Shown here: positions 18,136-28,557 of the stretch, piece after piece
How the letters are laid out: each line of letters begins with the position of its first letter
How positions within the stretch are numbered: position 1 is the first letter of the stretch
NCBI RefSeq assembly: GCF_020443705.1
Contig: NZ_JAIZZK010000004.1
Coordinates: 1-64,000, forward strand
DNA from: Clostridium algoriphilum
GTDB taxonomy: Bacteria; Bacillota; Clostridia; Clostridiales; Clostridiaceae
Direction: 5' to 3'
Length of the DNA: 64,000 nucleotides
Notes under the pieces: generated by a model
Seen by the model: the letters and a program-made list of their open reading frames with translations, nothing else
What the model was told of the DNA's origin: nothing
Databases searched by the model: none
Made by a program: the position numbers and the translations under genes

Positions 18136-19173
18136 TTGGAGTACATAAAAGAAGTTAATATAAATGAGGCAATTATTCATGTTCTAGATAACAATGCAGA
18201 TGAACCTATATTAAATGAATATGCATTAGATTTAGACGAGGAAAAGTATAGTTTTTTACTTAAACACATCCAAAAATGTTTAAAAGATGAAGAATTGAAA
18301 TATGGTGTTTTTAACGCAGAGCACAACGTAGTAAAAGACTTATCACAAGAATACTTAAATGGTGAGAATAATTTACTTGTTGTATCCAAGGAACTAGCAA
18401 AACAGATGTTTATATTAATGAGAACAAAAGGGAGTATTCCGTCATGTGATCTGGTAGTAGTATCATTTACTACAGAGTTTGGACCGATACTCGGAATATT
18501 TAAAATGGATTATATTAAGAACTATGTACATACTATTGAGTTTGTGGATAATAAGTTAGGAATTGATATAATATCACAGATAACAGGGCTTCCTGGTAGT
18601 TCACAAAGGATACAGAAATGTGCTTTCCTTAAACCGATTAGAGATGAAAATAATTTTGACTTAATGGTTATTGATAAAAAGAGCAAGTCCAAGGATAATG
18701 AGGAAAATGGATCAGACTACTTTATCAATGATTATTTAGGGAGTAGTATTATTGATAATGAAAGAGATGTTACTAAGAACTTTGTGAAGGCCGCTGAAAA
18801 ATTTACCCAAAACACCTTTGCAGAAAATGCAGAGGAAGCGGAAGCAGTTAGAAGTACTATAAAAAGAAGACTTAGACAAGAAGATAATATTGATGTAAAA
18901 GAATTGTCAGAGGAAATATTTCCTGAAAATAATGATAACAAGGAAAAGTTTGTTGAGTTTATAGCAGAACAAGGTATTTCAGAGAATATTAGTCTTGATA
19001 AAGAATGGATAGATAAAAAATTAAAAAGGGTAAGACTTAAAATTGATAAAGATATAGATTTATATGTCGACGAAGAAACGTATCATGATAATAGTCGTTT
19101 TGAAATACAAAGAAATGGTGATGGGACTATAAACATGGTCATTAAACATGTAAGTAATTATGTAGAAAAATAA
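18136..19173 (+). CDS. Nucleoid-associated protein, NdpA/YejK family
   Basis: This 345-aa cytoplasmic protein matches the 37-kDa nucleoid-associated family (PF04245): N-terminal INEAIIHVLDNNADEPILNEYALDL, central FTTEFGPILGIFKMDYIKNY and IFPENNDNKEKFVEFIAEQGI. Gram-negative relatives associate with the nucleoid; the role in clostridia is not known. The start is TTG at 18136, set by AAGGTGG ten bases upstream across a T8 run. It is monocistronic, with its own promoter, an intervening palindromic repeat and a bidirectional terminator. Confidence 0.78.
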   Translation: MEYIKEVNINEAIIHVLDNNADEPILNEYALDLDEEKYSFLLKHIQKCLKDEELKYGVFNAEHNVVKDLSQEYLNGENNLLVVSKELAKQMFILMRTKGSIPSCDLVVVSFTTEFGPILGIFKMDYIKNYVHTIEFVDNKLGIDIISQITGLPGSSQRIQKCAFLKPIRDENNFDLMVIDKKSKSKDNEENGSDYFINDYLGSSIIDNERDVTKNFVKAAEKFTQNTFAENAEEAEAVRSTIKRRLRQEDNIDVKELSEEIFPENNDNKEKFVEFIAEQGISENISLDKEWIDKKLKRVRLKIDKDIDLYVDEETYHDNSRFEIQRNGDGTINMVIKHVSNYVEK

Positions 19174-19181
19174 AATAAAAG

Positions 19182-19222
19182 AAAAAATAAGCCCCTAGTA
19201 AAATACTAGGAGCTTATTTTTA
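19182..19222. terminator. Bidirectional terminator between ndpA-like gene and fba
   Basis: AATAAGC-CCTAGTA pairs with TACTAGG-GCTTATT around one C/A mismatch and an AAA loop, with A and T runs on the flanks. Confidence 0.88.
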
Positions 19223-19226
19223 TTAA

Positions 19227-20240
<1,014 letters not shown>

Positions 20241-20245
20241 TTACA

Positions 20246-20274
20246 ATTATAAGCTATTATTAGACTATTTTCTA
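20246..20274 (-). promoter_or_regulatory. Sigma-A promoter candidate for fba
   Basis: On the minus strand TAGAAA (20269-20274), 17 bp and perfect TATAAT (20246-20251) place initiation near 20239, at the edge of the CggR-like operator. Confidence 0.5.
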
Positions 20275-20311
20275 CCCCTTTATCATAAATGATTTATATG
20301 AATAAGAAAGA

Positions 20312-20692
20312 TTAGAAAACATTTCCTATAGATACTCTCTCATGAGCCATTATATGACTTACAAGATGTTTAAGAACATGTACAGTTGCTAAGCCTTCAG
20401 ATTTGTCCTCATTTTTTATATATTGAGTTAATTTTAAAATCTCTGTGTCTATATAATCTAAGTCTTCATGATGCATATATAAAGTTAAAAACTTAGAAGT
20501 TTTATTCCACTTAGCTATGTAATCTAATGATAAATTGTATGCATCTTGGTACTTGTCTTTAATTATATAGCTTTCTAGAGTAGAATTCAAATTTTGCAAA
20601 TGAATACAAGTACGATTTATATAACTTGAAGATATAAATATGCACACAATCATTACAGCGAATAAGGTAAAGGCTATCATAACGTTTTTCAT
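20312..20692 (-). CDS. DUF4363 family membrane-anchored protein
   Basis: This 126-aa protein has a single N-terminal membrane segment (VMIAFTLFAVMIVCIFISS) and a helical extracytoplasmic domain (HLQNLNSTLESYI, YIAKWNKTSKFLTLYMHHEDLDYIDTEI) typical of DUF4363. The function is not known. The start ATG overlaps the stop of the DUF421 gene (ATGA), so the two are translationally coupled; the pair recurs in spore-formers. It ends before the fba promoter region. Confidence 0.75.
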   Translation of the reverse strand: MKNVMIAFTLFAVMIVCIFISSSYINRTCIHLQNLNSTLESYIIKDKYQDAYNLSLDYIAKWNKTSKFLTLYMHHEDLDYIDTEILKLTQYIKNEDKSEGLATVHVLKHLVSHIMAHERVSIGNVF

Positions 20693-21378
20693 ATTAGTTT
20701 ATCGTTCCTTTCCTTAAGTTGATAATAAAATTTATTATTAGAATCAAGCATTGCTATGAAAAGATCATTTGCATTTGAAATTTTATGTCGTGCTAATATA
20801 TTATTTAACCAAATTTCGTCTTTATTTATAAGTTTTAAATTTTTATGATTTATATTACCATCCATAATTAAAGGTATAGGCAATGACTCTTGAGCTACAG
20901 TTATATTTAAATCATCTTTAGTTGCGGAGGAGCTACCAGTTTTAGGTAATATGGATAGTTCACCACTAGTTTCTAATATAGCATATTGAATATCTGATAA
21001 ATTAAAAAAACCTTTTATTCTAAGTTCTTCTAGTAGATCATTAATATTAAATCTTTGGTATCTTAATTCTCCAATATCAATTTTCCCGTTTTTTATTAGT
21101 ATACTTGGATTGCCTGTTAATATACGCCTAGCCTTTTCACTTTTGATTTCTAGATAGGATGTAGCTACTTGGAGAAATAGTAAGGTGACTATTGGTATAA
21201 TCGCATGTATAATGGGTATTCTTATATCTTCCATTGGATAGGTAGCAAGATCAGAAATCATTAATGCAATTACAAGCTCAAAAGGTTCAAGCTGACCTAT
21301 TTGCTTTTTACCCATCATCCTCATGATAAATATTACGGCAAAGTATAAGAAAAAAGTTCTGATTACTAGAATAAACAC
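20689..21378 (-). CDS. DUF421 (YetF family) membrane protein
   Basis: This 229-aa protein has three N-terminal membrane segments (LVIRTFFLYFAVIFIMRMMGKKQIG, LVIALMISDLATYP, IIPIVTLLFLQVATSYL) and the cytoplasmic DUF421 domain including GNPSILIKNGKI and LRIKGFFNLSDIQYAILETSGELSILPK. YetF-like relatives are spore or membrane proteins of uncertain role. The start is GTG with AGAGGTG upstream. It is the first gene of a two-gene unit with DUF4363. Confidence 0.85.
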   Translation of the reverse strand: MFILVIRTFFLYFAVIFIMRMMGKKQIGQLEPFELVIALMISDLATYPMEDIRIPIIHAIIPIVTLLFLQVATSYLEIKSEKARRILTGNPSILIKNGKIDIGELRYQRFNINDLLEELRIKGFFNLSDIQYAILETSGELSILPKTGSSSATKDDLNITVAQESLPIPLIMDGNINHKNLKLINKDEIWLNNILARHKISNANDLFIAMLDSNNKFYYQLKERNDKLI

Positions 21379-21504
21379 AATATCACCTCTTTACTATATA
21401 ATGTATATGTTTTGTTTAATTGCAAAAATTATAAGGGGGACATGATACATTTTTTTAATATTAAAGTATAATAGTAGTAATCACTAAATTTAGGGGATGA
21501 TTGT

Positions 21505-23163
21505 ATGAGTAGTTTCAACATAGAGCTTAAGGATGGTAGAAATATTTTAGTTAAAGAGGGAACTATGTTAAATGATATTATAAAAGAAAATAATTTGTTA
21601 TATGATTTACCTGTAGTATTAGGTAAGCTAGATAATAAATTTTATGAACTAGCAACCACAATTTCACAAGATGGGAAATTTGAAGCTATAGATATTACAA
21701 CAAGGATAGGAATGATGACATATGTTAGAACACTTCAGTTTGTTCTAATTAAAGCAATATCTGAATTGTTCCCTAAAGCCAAAATTTCTATTGAACATTC
21801 TTTAAGTAAAGGCTTGTTTGGAGAAATTCATAAGACTTTAGCATTAGATATTGATGATATATATGATATAAAAAATAGAATGGGTGAAATAATTCGGGCA
21901 GATATACCTATTAGGAGAATAGCATTTTCAAAAGAGAAGGCAGTAGAAATTTTTATGGAATATGATATGCAGGATAAAGTTAAGCTTTTAAAATATGTAA
22001 GCGCGGAGGAAATAAAGCTATATGAATTAGATGGAAGATACGACTATTTTTATGGGCCAATGGCTTATTCAACAGGAGTATTAAAAACATTTGATTTAAT
22101 ATATTATGAGCCGGGGTTTATATTAAGATACCCAACTAGTGACTCGCCAAACAAAATTCCAAAGTTTTATAAACATGAAAAATTAGCCAAAGTATTTTAT
22201 GAAGCAGCACAATGGGGAGAGATACTAGGGGTTGGAAGTGTTGGAGCGCTAAATGATGAAGTTGTAAGTGGTGATATCGTTGAGCTAATTAGAGTAGCTG
22301 AAGCACTTCATGAAAAGAAAATTGCATATATTGCTGACATGATTCATAGACGGGGAAATGTAAAGTTAGTACTTATAGCAGGGCCGTCATCTTCAGGGAA
22401 AACAACATTTTCAAGAAGGCTTGGTATTCAATTAAGAGTAAATGGATTAATACCAATTTTTGTATCATTAGATGATTATTTTCTTAATAGAGAAATCACT
22501 CCAAGAGATGAAAATGGCGAATACGATTTCGAATCTATATATGCCTTAGATTTAGAACTTTTTAACAAGGATTTAGAACTATTACTGAAAGGTGAAGAAA
22601 CTGAAATACCAAGTTTTAATTTTAAAACAGGCAAAAGGGAATGGCATGGTAATAAAATTAAAATGCCTAAAAATGGAGTTATGATTGTAGAAGGAATACA
22701 TGGGTTAAATGAAATTTTAACGTCATCTATATCTAAGGATAGCAAATTTAAGATTTATATAAGTCCTCTAACGCAGCTTAATTTAGACGATCACAACAGA
22801 ATATCAACAACCGATGTAAGAATGACAAGAAGGATAGTTAGAGATTATTTGTCTAGAGGATATGGGGTAGAGGATACACTGAAAATGTGGCCTTCAATAA
22901 AACGTGGAGAGGAAAAGAATATTTTTGTGTTCCAGGAACAGGCTGATGCAATGTTTAATTCTAGTTCAGTTTATGAGCTTTGTGTACTTAAGAAATTTGC
23001 TTTAGCTGAGCTTAACAAAATTGGAGAAGAAAGTCCAGTATATTTTCAAGCAAGTAGATTAAGAAGTTTTCTGAATTTCTTTAAAGATGTAGACAAAGAG
23101 TTAGTGCCAGATAATTCAATAATAAGAGAATTCACCGGTGGAAGCTGTTTTTATCAATATTAA
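21505..23163 (+). CDS. Nucleoside kinase with N-terminal TGS/ThrRS-like domains (uridine kinase family)
   Basis: This 552-aa fusion has a TGS domain at residues 1-65, a threonyl-tRNA-synthetase-like second additional domain (about 70-250, SIEHSLSKGLFGEI) and a C-terminal phosphoribulokinase/uridine kinase domain with Walker A GPSSSGKTTFSRR near residue 293, FVSLDDYFLNRE and EGIHGLNEIL. It is predicted to phosphorylate uridine or cytidine with NTP, with the synthetase-derived half possibly regulatory. GGGGATG lies upstream of the ATG. It is monocistronic, without an obvious terminator. Confidence 0.88.
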   Translation: MSSFNIELKDGRNILVKEGTMLNDIIKENNLLYDLPVVLGKLDNKFYELATTISQDGKFEAIDITTRIGMMTYVRTLQFVLIKAISELFPKAKISIEHSLSKGLFGEIHKTLALDIDDIYDIKNRMGEIIRADIPIRRIAFSKEKAVEIFMEYDMQDKVKLLKYVSAEEIKLYELDGRYDYFYGPMAYSTGVLKTFDLIYYEPGFILRYPTSDSPNKIPKFYKHEKLAKVFYEAAQWGEILGVGSVGALNDEVVSGDIVELIRVAEALHEKKIAYIADMIHRRGNVKLVLIAGPSSSGKTTFSRRLGIQLRVNGLIPIFVSLDDYFLNREITPRDENGEYDFESIYALDLELFNKDLELLLKGEETEIPSFNFKTGKREWHGNKIKMPKNGVMIVEGIHGLNEILTSSISKDSKFKIYISPLTQLNLDDHNRISTTDVRMTRRIVRDYLSRGYGVEDTLKMWPSIKRGEEKNIFVFQEQADAMFNSSSVYELCVLKKFALAELNKIGEESPVYFQASRLRSFLNFFKDVDKELVPDNSIIREFTGGSCFYQY

Positions 23164-23420
23164 AAATTTTAATAATTTATACTTAAAATAAGTTTTAAAA
23201 TAAAAAAATGAAATATCTCTTGCATGCATTGCAAGTAACGATGGGAAAAATGTATAATTAATATTAGGCTACTATATTGTTGAGCCATTTGAAGGTTATT
23301 ATATAGAAAACTAACAATTAGTACTAGCTAAATAATTACAAAAGAATAACATAAGTTAATGCTTAATAAAGACAATTTAAAATTGTTTTATACTGCGCAG
23401 AGACGGATAAGGAGGAAAAA

Positions 23421-24098
23421 ATGAAAAACTATAGCGCTTTTGATATTTTGGGACCAATTATGATAGGTCCATCAAGTTCTCATACGGCTGGAGCAGCAAG
23501 GCTTGGAAAAATTGCTTCTATAATTTCAGGGGGAGACATAACATCTGTAAAATTTATTTTACATGGCTCTTTTGCTAAAACTTATAAAGGTCATGGAACA
23601 GATAGAGCATTAATCGCAGGGATTTTAGGGATGGACCCTTGGGATGATAGGCTTAAAGGTTCTATGAGTATAGCTAAAGAGCAAGGGTTTCACATAGAGT
23701 TTGCTTTCGAAGATTTGGGAGATGTTCATCCTAATACAGTAAAGTTTATTATAACAAAGAAAAGTGGAAGGATAGTTGAAATCATTGGTTCATCTGTTGG
23801 AGGAGGTAATATTCTTATATTTGAAGTTGATGGGCAAGCAGTAGAATTTACAGGTAACTGTCCAACAATTATAATTAGTCATAAAGATATTCCAGGCATG
23901 ATTTCAAAAGTAAGTACAATTCTATATAATGAAGATATTAACATAGCATTAATGAAAGTATATAGGAATAGCAGAGGACTGAAAGCTGCTATGGTGTTTG
24001 AAACGGATAGTGTAGTACCTGAGAATGTTCTAAATGGAATTAGGTGTATGGAAAATATATATAATTTAAGAGAAATATTGCCTATACCACAGTCTTGA
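23421..24098 (+). CDS. sdaAB: L-serine ammonia-lyase, iron-sulfur type, beta subunit
   Basis: This 225-aa subunit of the two-chain [4Fe-4S] serine dehydratase deaminates L-serine to pyruvate and ammonia. It has the family start (FDILGPIMIGPSSSHTAGAARLG), GHGTDRALIAGILG, and a C-terminal ACT domain (about 150-220, ISHKDIPGMISKVSTILYNEDI) that may bind an amino acid. GGAGG precedes the ATG. It is followed after 57 bp by the alpha subunit. The 257-bp leader contains a small hairpin (CTTGCA/TGCAAG) but no riboswitch I can name. Confidence 0.95.
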   Translation: MKNYSAFDILGPIMIGPSSSHTAGAARLGKIASIISGGDITSVKFILHGSFAKTYKGHGTDRALIAGILGMDPWDDRLKGSMSIAKEQGFHIEFAFEDLGDVHPNTVKFIITKKSGRIVEIIGSSVGGGNILIFEVDGQAVEFTGNCPTIIISHKDIPGMISKVSTILYNEDINIALMKVYRNSRGLKAAMVFETDSVVPENVLNGIRCMENIYNLREILPIPQS

Positions 24099-24155
24099 TA
24101 TAGATATAAGAACTAATATTTTAATAACTAAAGATACCACTGGGAGGGAATAATT

Positions 24156-25046
24156 GTGTTTGTAAACAAAGGAATAAACCTTATAGATATATGTGAAGAA
24201 AAAAACATATCAATATCCGAATATACAATAATGTGTGAGGAAGAAGAAAGTGGATGTGCTCGAAGTGTAATTATTGAAAAGATGAGAAAAAATTTAAATA
24301 TAATGAGAGAAGCTGCAGAGTATGGACTTACAAACGAAACTAAATCAATGGGCGGCTTAATAGGCGGGGACGCAATTAAACTAAATAGATACATGGCAAC
24401 CGGAAATTCACTAACAGGTGACTTCATGATTAAAGCAATGGCAAGAGCTGTTTCTTGCTCTGAAGTAAATGCAGCCATGGGTAAAATTGTTGCAGCACCA
24501 ACAGCTGGGTCATGTGGAATAATTCCGGCAGTAATTATCACAGTAGGAGAGAAGTTAAATAAAACTGAAGATGAGCTAATCAATGCGTTGTTCACGGCTT
24601 CTGGTGTAGGAATTTTAATAGCTAAAAATGCCACCTTATCAGGAGCTGAAGGCGGGTGCCAAGCTGAATGCGGATCGGCTGCTGCAATGGGAGCTGCGGC
24701 TGTAGTTGAGATGATGGGTGGTACCCCTGCTATGGCACTCGATGCAGCTGCTATTGTAATAAAAAACATACTAGGATTAGTATGTGACCCTGTTGCAGGT
24801 CTAGTTGAGGTACCTTGTTCTAAAAGAAACATTGCAGGTGCAGTAAGTGCTTTAACTACTGCAGATCTTACTATGAGTGGGGTTAAAAGCAGGATACCTT
24901 TTGATGATACCGTGATTGCTATGTATAAGGTAGGTATGCAATTACCTTGTGAATTAAGAGAAACGGCCATGGGTGGCCTCGCAACTACACCAACAGGTTT
25001 GAAAATGGCAGAAAATATTATGTTAAAACAAGGCAAAATCAAGTAA
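24156..25046 (+). CDS. sdaAA: L-serine ammonia-lyase, iron-sulfur type, alpha subunit
   Basis: This 296-aa catalytic subunit carries the cluster cysteines expected for clostridial serine dehydratases: GCQAECGSAAAMG and VCDPVAGLVEVPC, plus GSCGIIPAVI. It pairs with SdaAB in the cytoplasm and feeds serine carbon to pyruvate. The start is GTG at 24156, set by GGGAGGG seven bases upstream. The spacing to sdaAB supports one operon. A long open frame on the opposite strand here is a shadow. Confidence 0.95.
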   Translation: MFVNKGINLIDICEEKNISISEYTIMCEEEESGCARSVIIEKMRKNLNIMREAAEYGLTNETKSMGGLIGGDAIKLNRYMATGNSLTGDFMIKAMARAVSCSEVNAAMGKIVAAPTAGSCGIIPAVIITVGEKLNKTEDELINALFTASGVGILIAKNATLSGAEGGCQAECGSAAAMGAAAVVEMMGGTPAMALDAAAIVIKNILGLVCDPVAGLVEVPCSKRNIAGAVSALTTADLTMSGVKSRIPFDDTVIAMYKVGMQLPCELRETAMGGLATTPTGLKMAENIMLKQGKIK

Positions 25047-25170
25047 AATACACAACTAAATACAGTGGGTAATATTAGGCATTTGTTGTATTTTTATTTG
25101 TCATTTATTTTCATGTGTCGTAGCATATTTTAATTTATATAATAATATAATTAAACTAAAAGGTGATTAT

Positions 25171-25500
25171 TTGGCACATAGAAGAGTAGTTGAGAATTAT
25201 TACAATGACATAAATAATTTAGCAGATTTGTTAACTAAGCTAGTTAGTTCTTATAGGCTATTAATAGGTGGAGCAGACGAATTAAATAAAATTGCACTAT
25301 CTAAAAAAAGTGATGTTAAGGATGCACTTAAAAGGGCTGAAGAAGTGGGAGACATTATTGATGAAACAATAAAGGTATTAGATGATGCTAGCTATGGTTA
25401 TAGGTCTTATTGCAAAATGAAAACTGAAATTATGAAAAGTAAGTTTCAAATAGAGTATATAGAAACAGAGATTAATGAGGATCTGAGGCTGAAAGATTAG
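25171..25500 (+). CDS. Hypothetical small helical protein
   Basis: This 109-aa predicted soluble, all-helical protein (NYYNDINNLADLLTKLVSSYRLLIGGADELNK, then an acidic coiled region) matches no family I recognise. The start is TTG at 25171 with AAAGGTGAT four bases before it, and codon use resembles the neighbours. It lies between sdaAA and a strong bidirectional terminator. The 124-bp spacer before it holds a possible decayed copy of the GGCA...TG(C/T)C palindrome at about 25075-25120. Confidence 0.6.
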   Translation: MAHRRVVENYYNDINNLADLLTKLVSSYRLLIGGADELNKIALSKKSDVKDALKRAEEVGDIIDETIKVLDDASYGYRSYCKMKTEIMKSKFQIEYIETEINEDLRLKD

Positions 25501-25536
25501 AAAAAGATGTGAGAAATATTTCTCACATCTTTTTTA
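25501..25536. terminator. Bidirectional terminator between 25.2-kb gene and pssA
   Basis: AAAAAGATGTGAGA and TCTCACATCTTTTT form a perfect 14-bp stem with an AATATT loop. It begins immediately after the upstream stop codon and runs into the pssA stop region. Confidence 0.9.
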
Positions 25537-26035
25537 TTTTGAATTTACTCACCATAAGGTAAGAGAGTATAAACATTATAATAATAGTAAGCGCAAAATT
25601 ATGAGGTGAATTTAAAGTTACTAAGGCATAGATTGCTACGAGCATACCAGCTAAAGTAATAGGAATACCAGTGTAAATATTATTAAATTTAGAGTTATTA
25701 TACCTTGCAAGTCTATATGCACCTGCTACAGGAAAAATTAAAAAGCAGACATAGCCAAAATAGCTTAAAGATATAAAATCATACAAATTAAATATAAGAA
25801 CAGATGGTGCAACGCCAAAAGAGACTAGATCAGCTAAGGAATCTAATTCTTTTCCTAAATCACTGGATACTTGTAGATAACGTGCTACTTGGCCATCGTA
25901 CCTATCCATAAGACCAGCGAGTAATATAAAGATTACAGATAATTTGTAATTAGCTTGGAACGTCATTAATAAGGATAATAAACCGAAAATTAAATTGCCG
26001 AAGGTAAGAATATTTGGTATTGAGGATTTTTTCAC
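25523..26035 (-). CDS. pssA: CDP-diacylglycerol--serine O-phosphatidyltransferase
   Basis: This 170-aa membrane enzyme of the CDP-alcohol phosphatidyltransferase family has the complete signature D-G-x2-A-R-x8-G-x3-D-x3-D (DGQVARYLQV...GKELDSLAD, about residues 46-68), followed by three or four membrane segments. The PssA class assignment comes from the N-terminal PNILTFGNLIFGLLS and the FGVAPSVL motif that follows. It makes phosphatidylserine from CDP-diacylglycerol and serine. No phosphatidylserine decarboxylase is adjacent. The divergent 251-bp spacer to the CBS gene is AT-rich with no feature I can support. Confidence 0.85.
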   Translation of the reverse strand: MKKSSIPNILTFGNLIFGLLSLLMTFQANYKLSVIFILLAGLMDRYDGQVARYLQVSSDLGKELDSLADLVSFGVAPSVLIFNLYDFISLSYFGYVCFLIFPVAGAYRLARYNNSKFNNIYTGIPITLAGMLVAIYALVTLNSPHNFALTIIIMFILSYLMVSKFKIKKM

Positions 26036-26286
26036 TAAATATCACTCCTAAAATATTGAAATCTCATTTAAATATAAATATCATAACAATATATATTTTA
26101 TAAAAAGCATCTTAATTATACATCATTTTATAGCAATATTTAAGCATACAAATCATATAATTTAATTTAATGCAATTATGTAATAAATAATCATAAAAAA
26201 TATTAATAATAAATTTTATTTATGGTTAAAATAATTACAAATATAAGTAATAGTTTATATAATTAATTACAAAGGAGGATTTTGAA

Positions 26287-26718
26287 ATGAAAGTTTCCGA
26301 AATAATGACTAAAGATGTTATAAGTTTATCAGTAGAGGATACAGCTGAGCGTGCAGCTGAGCTTATGAAAGAGTATAACATAGGATCAATTCCTGTAAAT
26401 GCTGAGGATAGAGGAGTAGTTGGCATTGTAACAGATAGAGATATAATACTTAGGTGCGTTGCAGAAGGGAAAGATATAAAGCTTCAAAAGGTTAGAAGTA
26501 TTATGACTTCAAATCCAGTACTAGGTGACGAAGATATAAATGTAAATGAAGCTGCTAGGATTATGAGCGAGAGGCAAATAAGAAGATTACCAATAACCTC
26601 AAATAATCATTTAGTAGGAATTGTTTCACTAGGAGATTTAGCAATCGAGCCAGATCTTCATGAAGAGGCTACAGAAGCGCTCAGTGAAATTTCTGAAACT
26701 TGCCTCCACAGCAATTAG
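26287..26718 (+). CDS. CBS domain pair protein
   Basis: This 143-aa cytoplasmic protein consists of two CBS domains (about residues 8-58 and 72-125), with VSEIMTKDVISLSVEDTAERAAELM and VRSIMTSNPVLGDEDINVNEAARIM as the start of each. CBS pairs sense adenosine nucleotides or related ligands in many proteins; this stand-alone type has no assigned partner. GGAGG stands eight bases before the ATG. It has its own terminator, so it is monocistronic. Confidence 0.88.
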   Translation: MKVSEIMTKDVISLSVEDTAERAAELMKEYNIGSIPVNAEDRGVVGIVTDRDIILRCVAEGKDIKLQKVRSIMTSNPVLGDEDINVNEAARIMSERQIRRLPITSNNHLVGIVSLGDLAIEPDLHEEATEALSEISETCLHSN

Positions 26719-26801
26719 GATGTAGGAACAGTTTTATTGAATAGAAAACTAGATTTATAAACTCTATCTTACTTGTTATTCATTCCCAGTTACTTACCTA
26801 G

Positions 26802-26839
26802 AAATCCACAAGAAAACGGAATCTTGTGGATTTATTTTT
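26802..26839 (+). terminator. Terminator after the CBS protein gene
   Basis: AAATCCACAAGA pairs with TCTTGTGGATTT around an 8-base loop and is followed by ATTTTTA. Confidence 0.85.
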
Positions 26840-26898
26840 AAAGAGTTATACTATATAAATAAATCATTAAAATTAAGCGGGAAATAGGAGAGAATGCA

Positions 26899-27783
26899 AT
26901 GAAAAAGGTGAAATTTATTTATAATCCATATTCTGGAGAAAAAACTATAGCATCAGATTTAGATAAAATAATAATGATTCATCAAGAATATGAGCATACA
27001 ATAGTGCCATATAGAATATCCAATGAACACCCTATATCAGATGCCTTTTCTGATATAGATAATAGCTATAGCTATATTTTGATAGCAGGTGGAGATGGAA
27101 CAATAGATAGTGTGGTAAATGATATGAAAAAGAAAAATATTTATTTACCTATAGCGATTCTTCCCGCGGGTACCGCAAATGATTTTGCAAATTATATAGG
27201 TATGCCTCATGATGTGGGTGATGCTTGCAATCAAATACTAAAAAGTAGTGTAGTGAATGTTGATTTAGGAAAGATAAATAATAAATATTTTATGAATGTA
27301 GCGAGTACTGGTTTATTCACTGATATATCTCAAAAAATGGATATGAATTTAAAAAATACTATAGGAAAGTTAGCATATTATGTAAAGGGAATTGAGCAGT
27401 TGCCTAATTTCAGAAAATTAAAAATAAAGGTTGTTTCAGAAGAAGTTTTTTTTGATGGAAATATGTACTTAATGTTAATCTTTAATGGACAAACTGCAGG
27501 AAATTTAAAGTTTGCATACAACGCTAAAGTAGATGATGGACTTTTAGATGTCATTATAATAAAGGCTGGTACTATGAAGAATATCTTAAACATTTTTATC
27601 AAAATGCTTAGAAATGAGCACTTAGAAAATGTTGAGGGAATTGTTTATTTTAAGACAAATAGATTAGAAATAGAATGCTTTGAAGATATTGTTACAGACA
27701 TAGATGGTGAAAGAGGACCAGATTTTCCGTTAGTTATAGAATGTGTAAAAAGTGGAATATCTATATTAGGAGCTAAAATATAG
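26899..27783 (+). CDS. Diacylglycerol/lipid kinase, YegS/BmrU family
   Basis: This 294-aa protein has the diacylglycerol kinase catalytic domain: FIYNPYSGEK near the start, the nucleotide-binding GGDGTIDSVVND (about residues 64-75), and ILPAGTANDFANYIGMP (about 88-104). The C-terminal beta-rich domain carries DGLLDVIIIKAG and DIDGERGP. It is predicted to phosphorylate a lipid such as diacylglycerol or an isoprenoid with ATP at the membrane face. AGGAGAG lies upstream. It is probably cotranscribed with the following membrane protein gene 69 bp downstream. Confidence 0.85.
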   Translation: MKKVKFIYNPYSGEKTIASDLDKIIMIHQEYEHTIVPYRISNEHPISDAFSDIDNSYSYILIAGGDGTIDSVVNDMKKKNIYLPIAILPAGTANDFANYIGMPHDVGDACNQILKSSVVNVDLGKINNKYFMNVASTGLFTDISQKMDMNLKNTIGKLAYYVKGIEQLPNFRKLKIKVVSEEVFFDGNMYLMLIFNGQTAGNLKFAYNAKVDDGLLDVIIIKAGTMKNILNIFIKMLRNEHLENVEGIVYFKTNRLEIECFEDIVTDIDGERGPDFPLVIECVKSGISILGAKI

Positions 27784-27852
27784 TTAATTAGGCATATTTT
27801 TATATATTAATTAATAAATATTAACAGTAGCAATTTTAGGGAGAGTCTAAGA

Positions 27853-28488
27853 ATGAGTATATATTTTACACTGCTGTCAATAATGGTTTTTTTATTATAT
27901 GAAGGTATAATTTCCAGTTTGTTTTATGCCCCTAAAAAAATTAAAATAATAAGTGTTATAGCTTTAATTTTAATGTCGTTTAGATACATAGCTTTAATAA
28001 TTCTCTTGATTGTAAAAAATCAAAATTATTTATATTTATTAAAACCTGTAGTATATACAAACTTTTTGTGTATACCTATATGTGGAATTCTTTCAGTTTT
28101 TATATTTGCAAGAAATAATAAAATCAAGCTTAGAAAGATTTTACTTATATGCGCTATGTTATGTATAGCATATTTCATTGTAGTATATAAATCCTCTGCA
28201 GATATTATTATATCTAATATTTGCGGATATACAATAACATTAAAATTAATAGATTATTGTAATGTTACATTACTTATATTTAATTCTGTTTTTATAATAA
28301 AAGGTATAGGATTATTTAATAAAACTTATTCTAACAAACTTGGGGCATTATTAATAATAATATCTTCGAGCATTACATTAATATCAGTCCTTCTAACTTT
28401 AATAAATACAAATTTTGCGTGGTTAATACTCGGAGATATTTCTTGGATTTTAACTTTGAATTATGGTTTAATAAAGTTGAAAAGGTAA
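27853..28488 (+). CDS. Seven-segment membrane protein of unknown function
   Basis: This 211-aa protein is almost entirely hydrophobic with about seven membrane segments (for example LLSIMVFLLYEGIISSLFYA, IISVIALILMSFRYIALIILLIV, LGALLIIISSSITLISVLLTL). I do not recognise the family. The start is supported by GGGAGAG seven bases upstream. Its place after the lipid kinase gene could mean a membrane-lipid-related role, but that is only positional. Confidence 0.55.
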   Translation: MSIYFTLLSIMVFLLYEGIISSLFYAPKKIKIISVIALILMSFRYIALIILLIVKNQNYLYLLKPVVYTNFLCIPICGILSVFIFARNNKIKLRKILLICAMLCIAYFIVVYKSSADIIISNICGYTITLKLIDYCNVTLLIFNSVFIIKGIGLFNKTYSNKLGALLIIISSSITLISVLLTLINTNFAWLILGDISWILTLNYGLIKLKR

Positions 28489-28508
28489 AATGTTAAAAAA
28501 ACAGATTT

Positions 28509-28557
28509 AAAAGACATATAACGCTAGGATGAATTCTAGCGTTATATGTCTTTTTTT
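28509..28557. terminator. Bidirectional terminator between 27.9-kb gene and ygiQ-like gene
   Basis: A perfect 19-bp stem (AAAAGACATATAACGCTAG and complement) with an 8-base loop ends in T7, which overlaps the minus-strand stop codon. Confidence 0.9.

Noticed and set aside
24128-25042. A 304-codon open frame on the minus strand
   Set aside because: It lies wholly opposite sdaAA, a clear enzyme gene, and its product is a low-complexity Ala/Pro/Ser/Ile sequence typical of antisense shadows in high-GCN codon stretches.
26740-26800. A possible extra copy of the GGCA...TGCC palindrome (ACTTGTTATTCATT)
   Set aside because: Only a short core matches, with no GGCA or TGCC ends.
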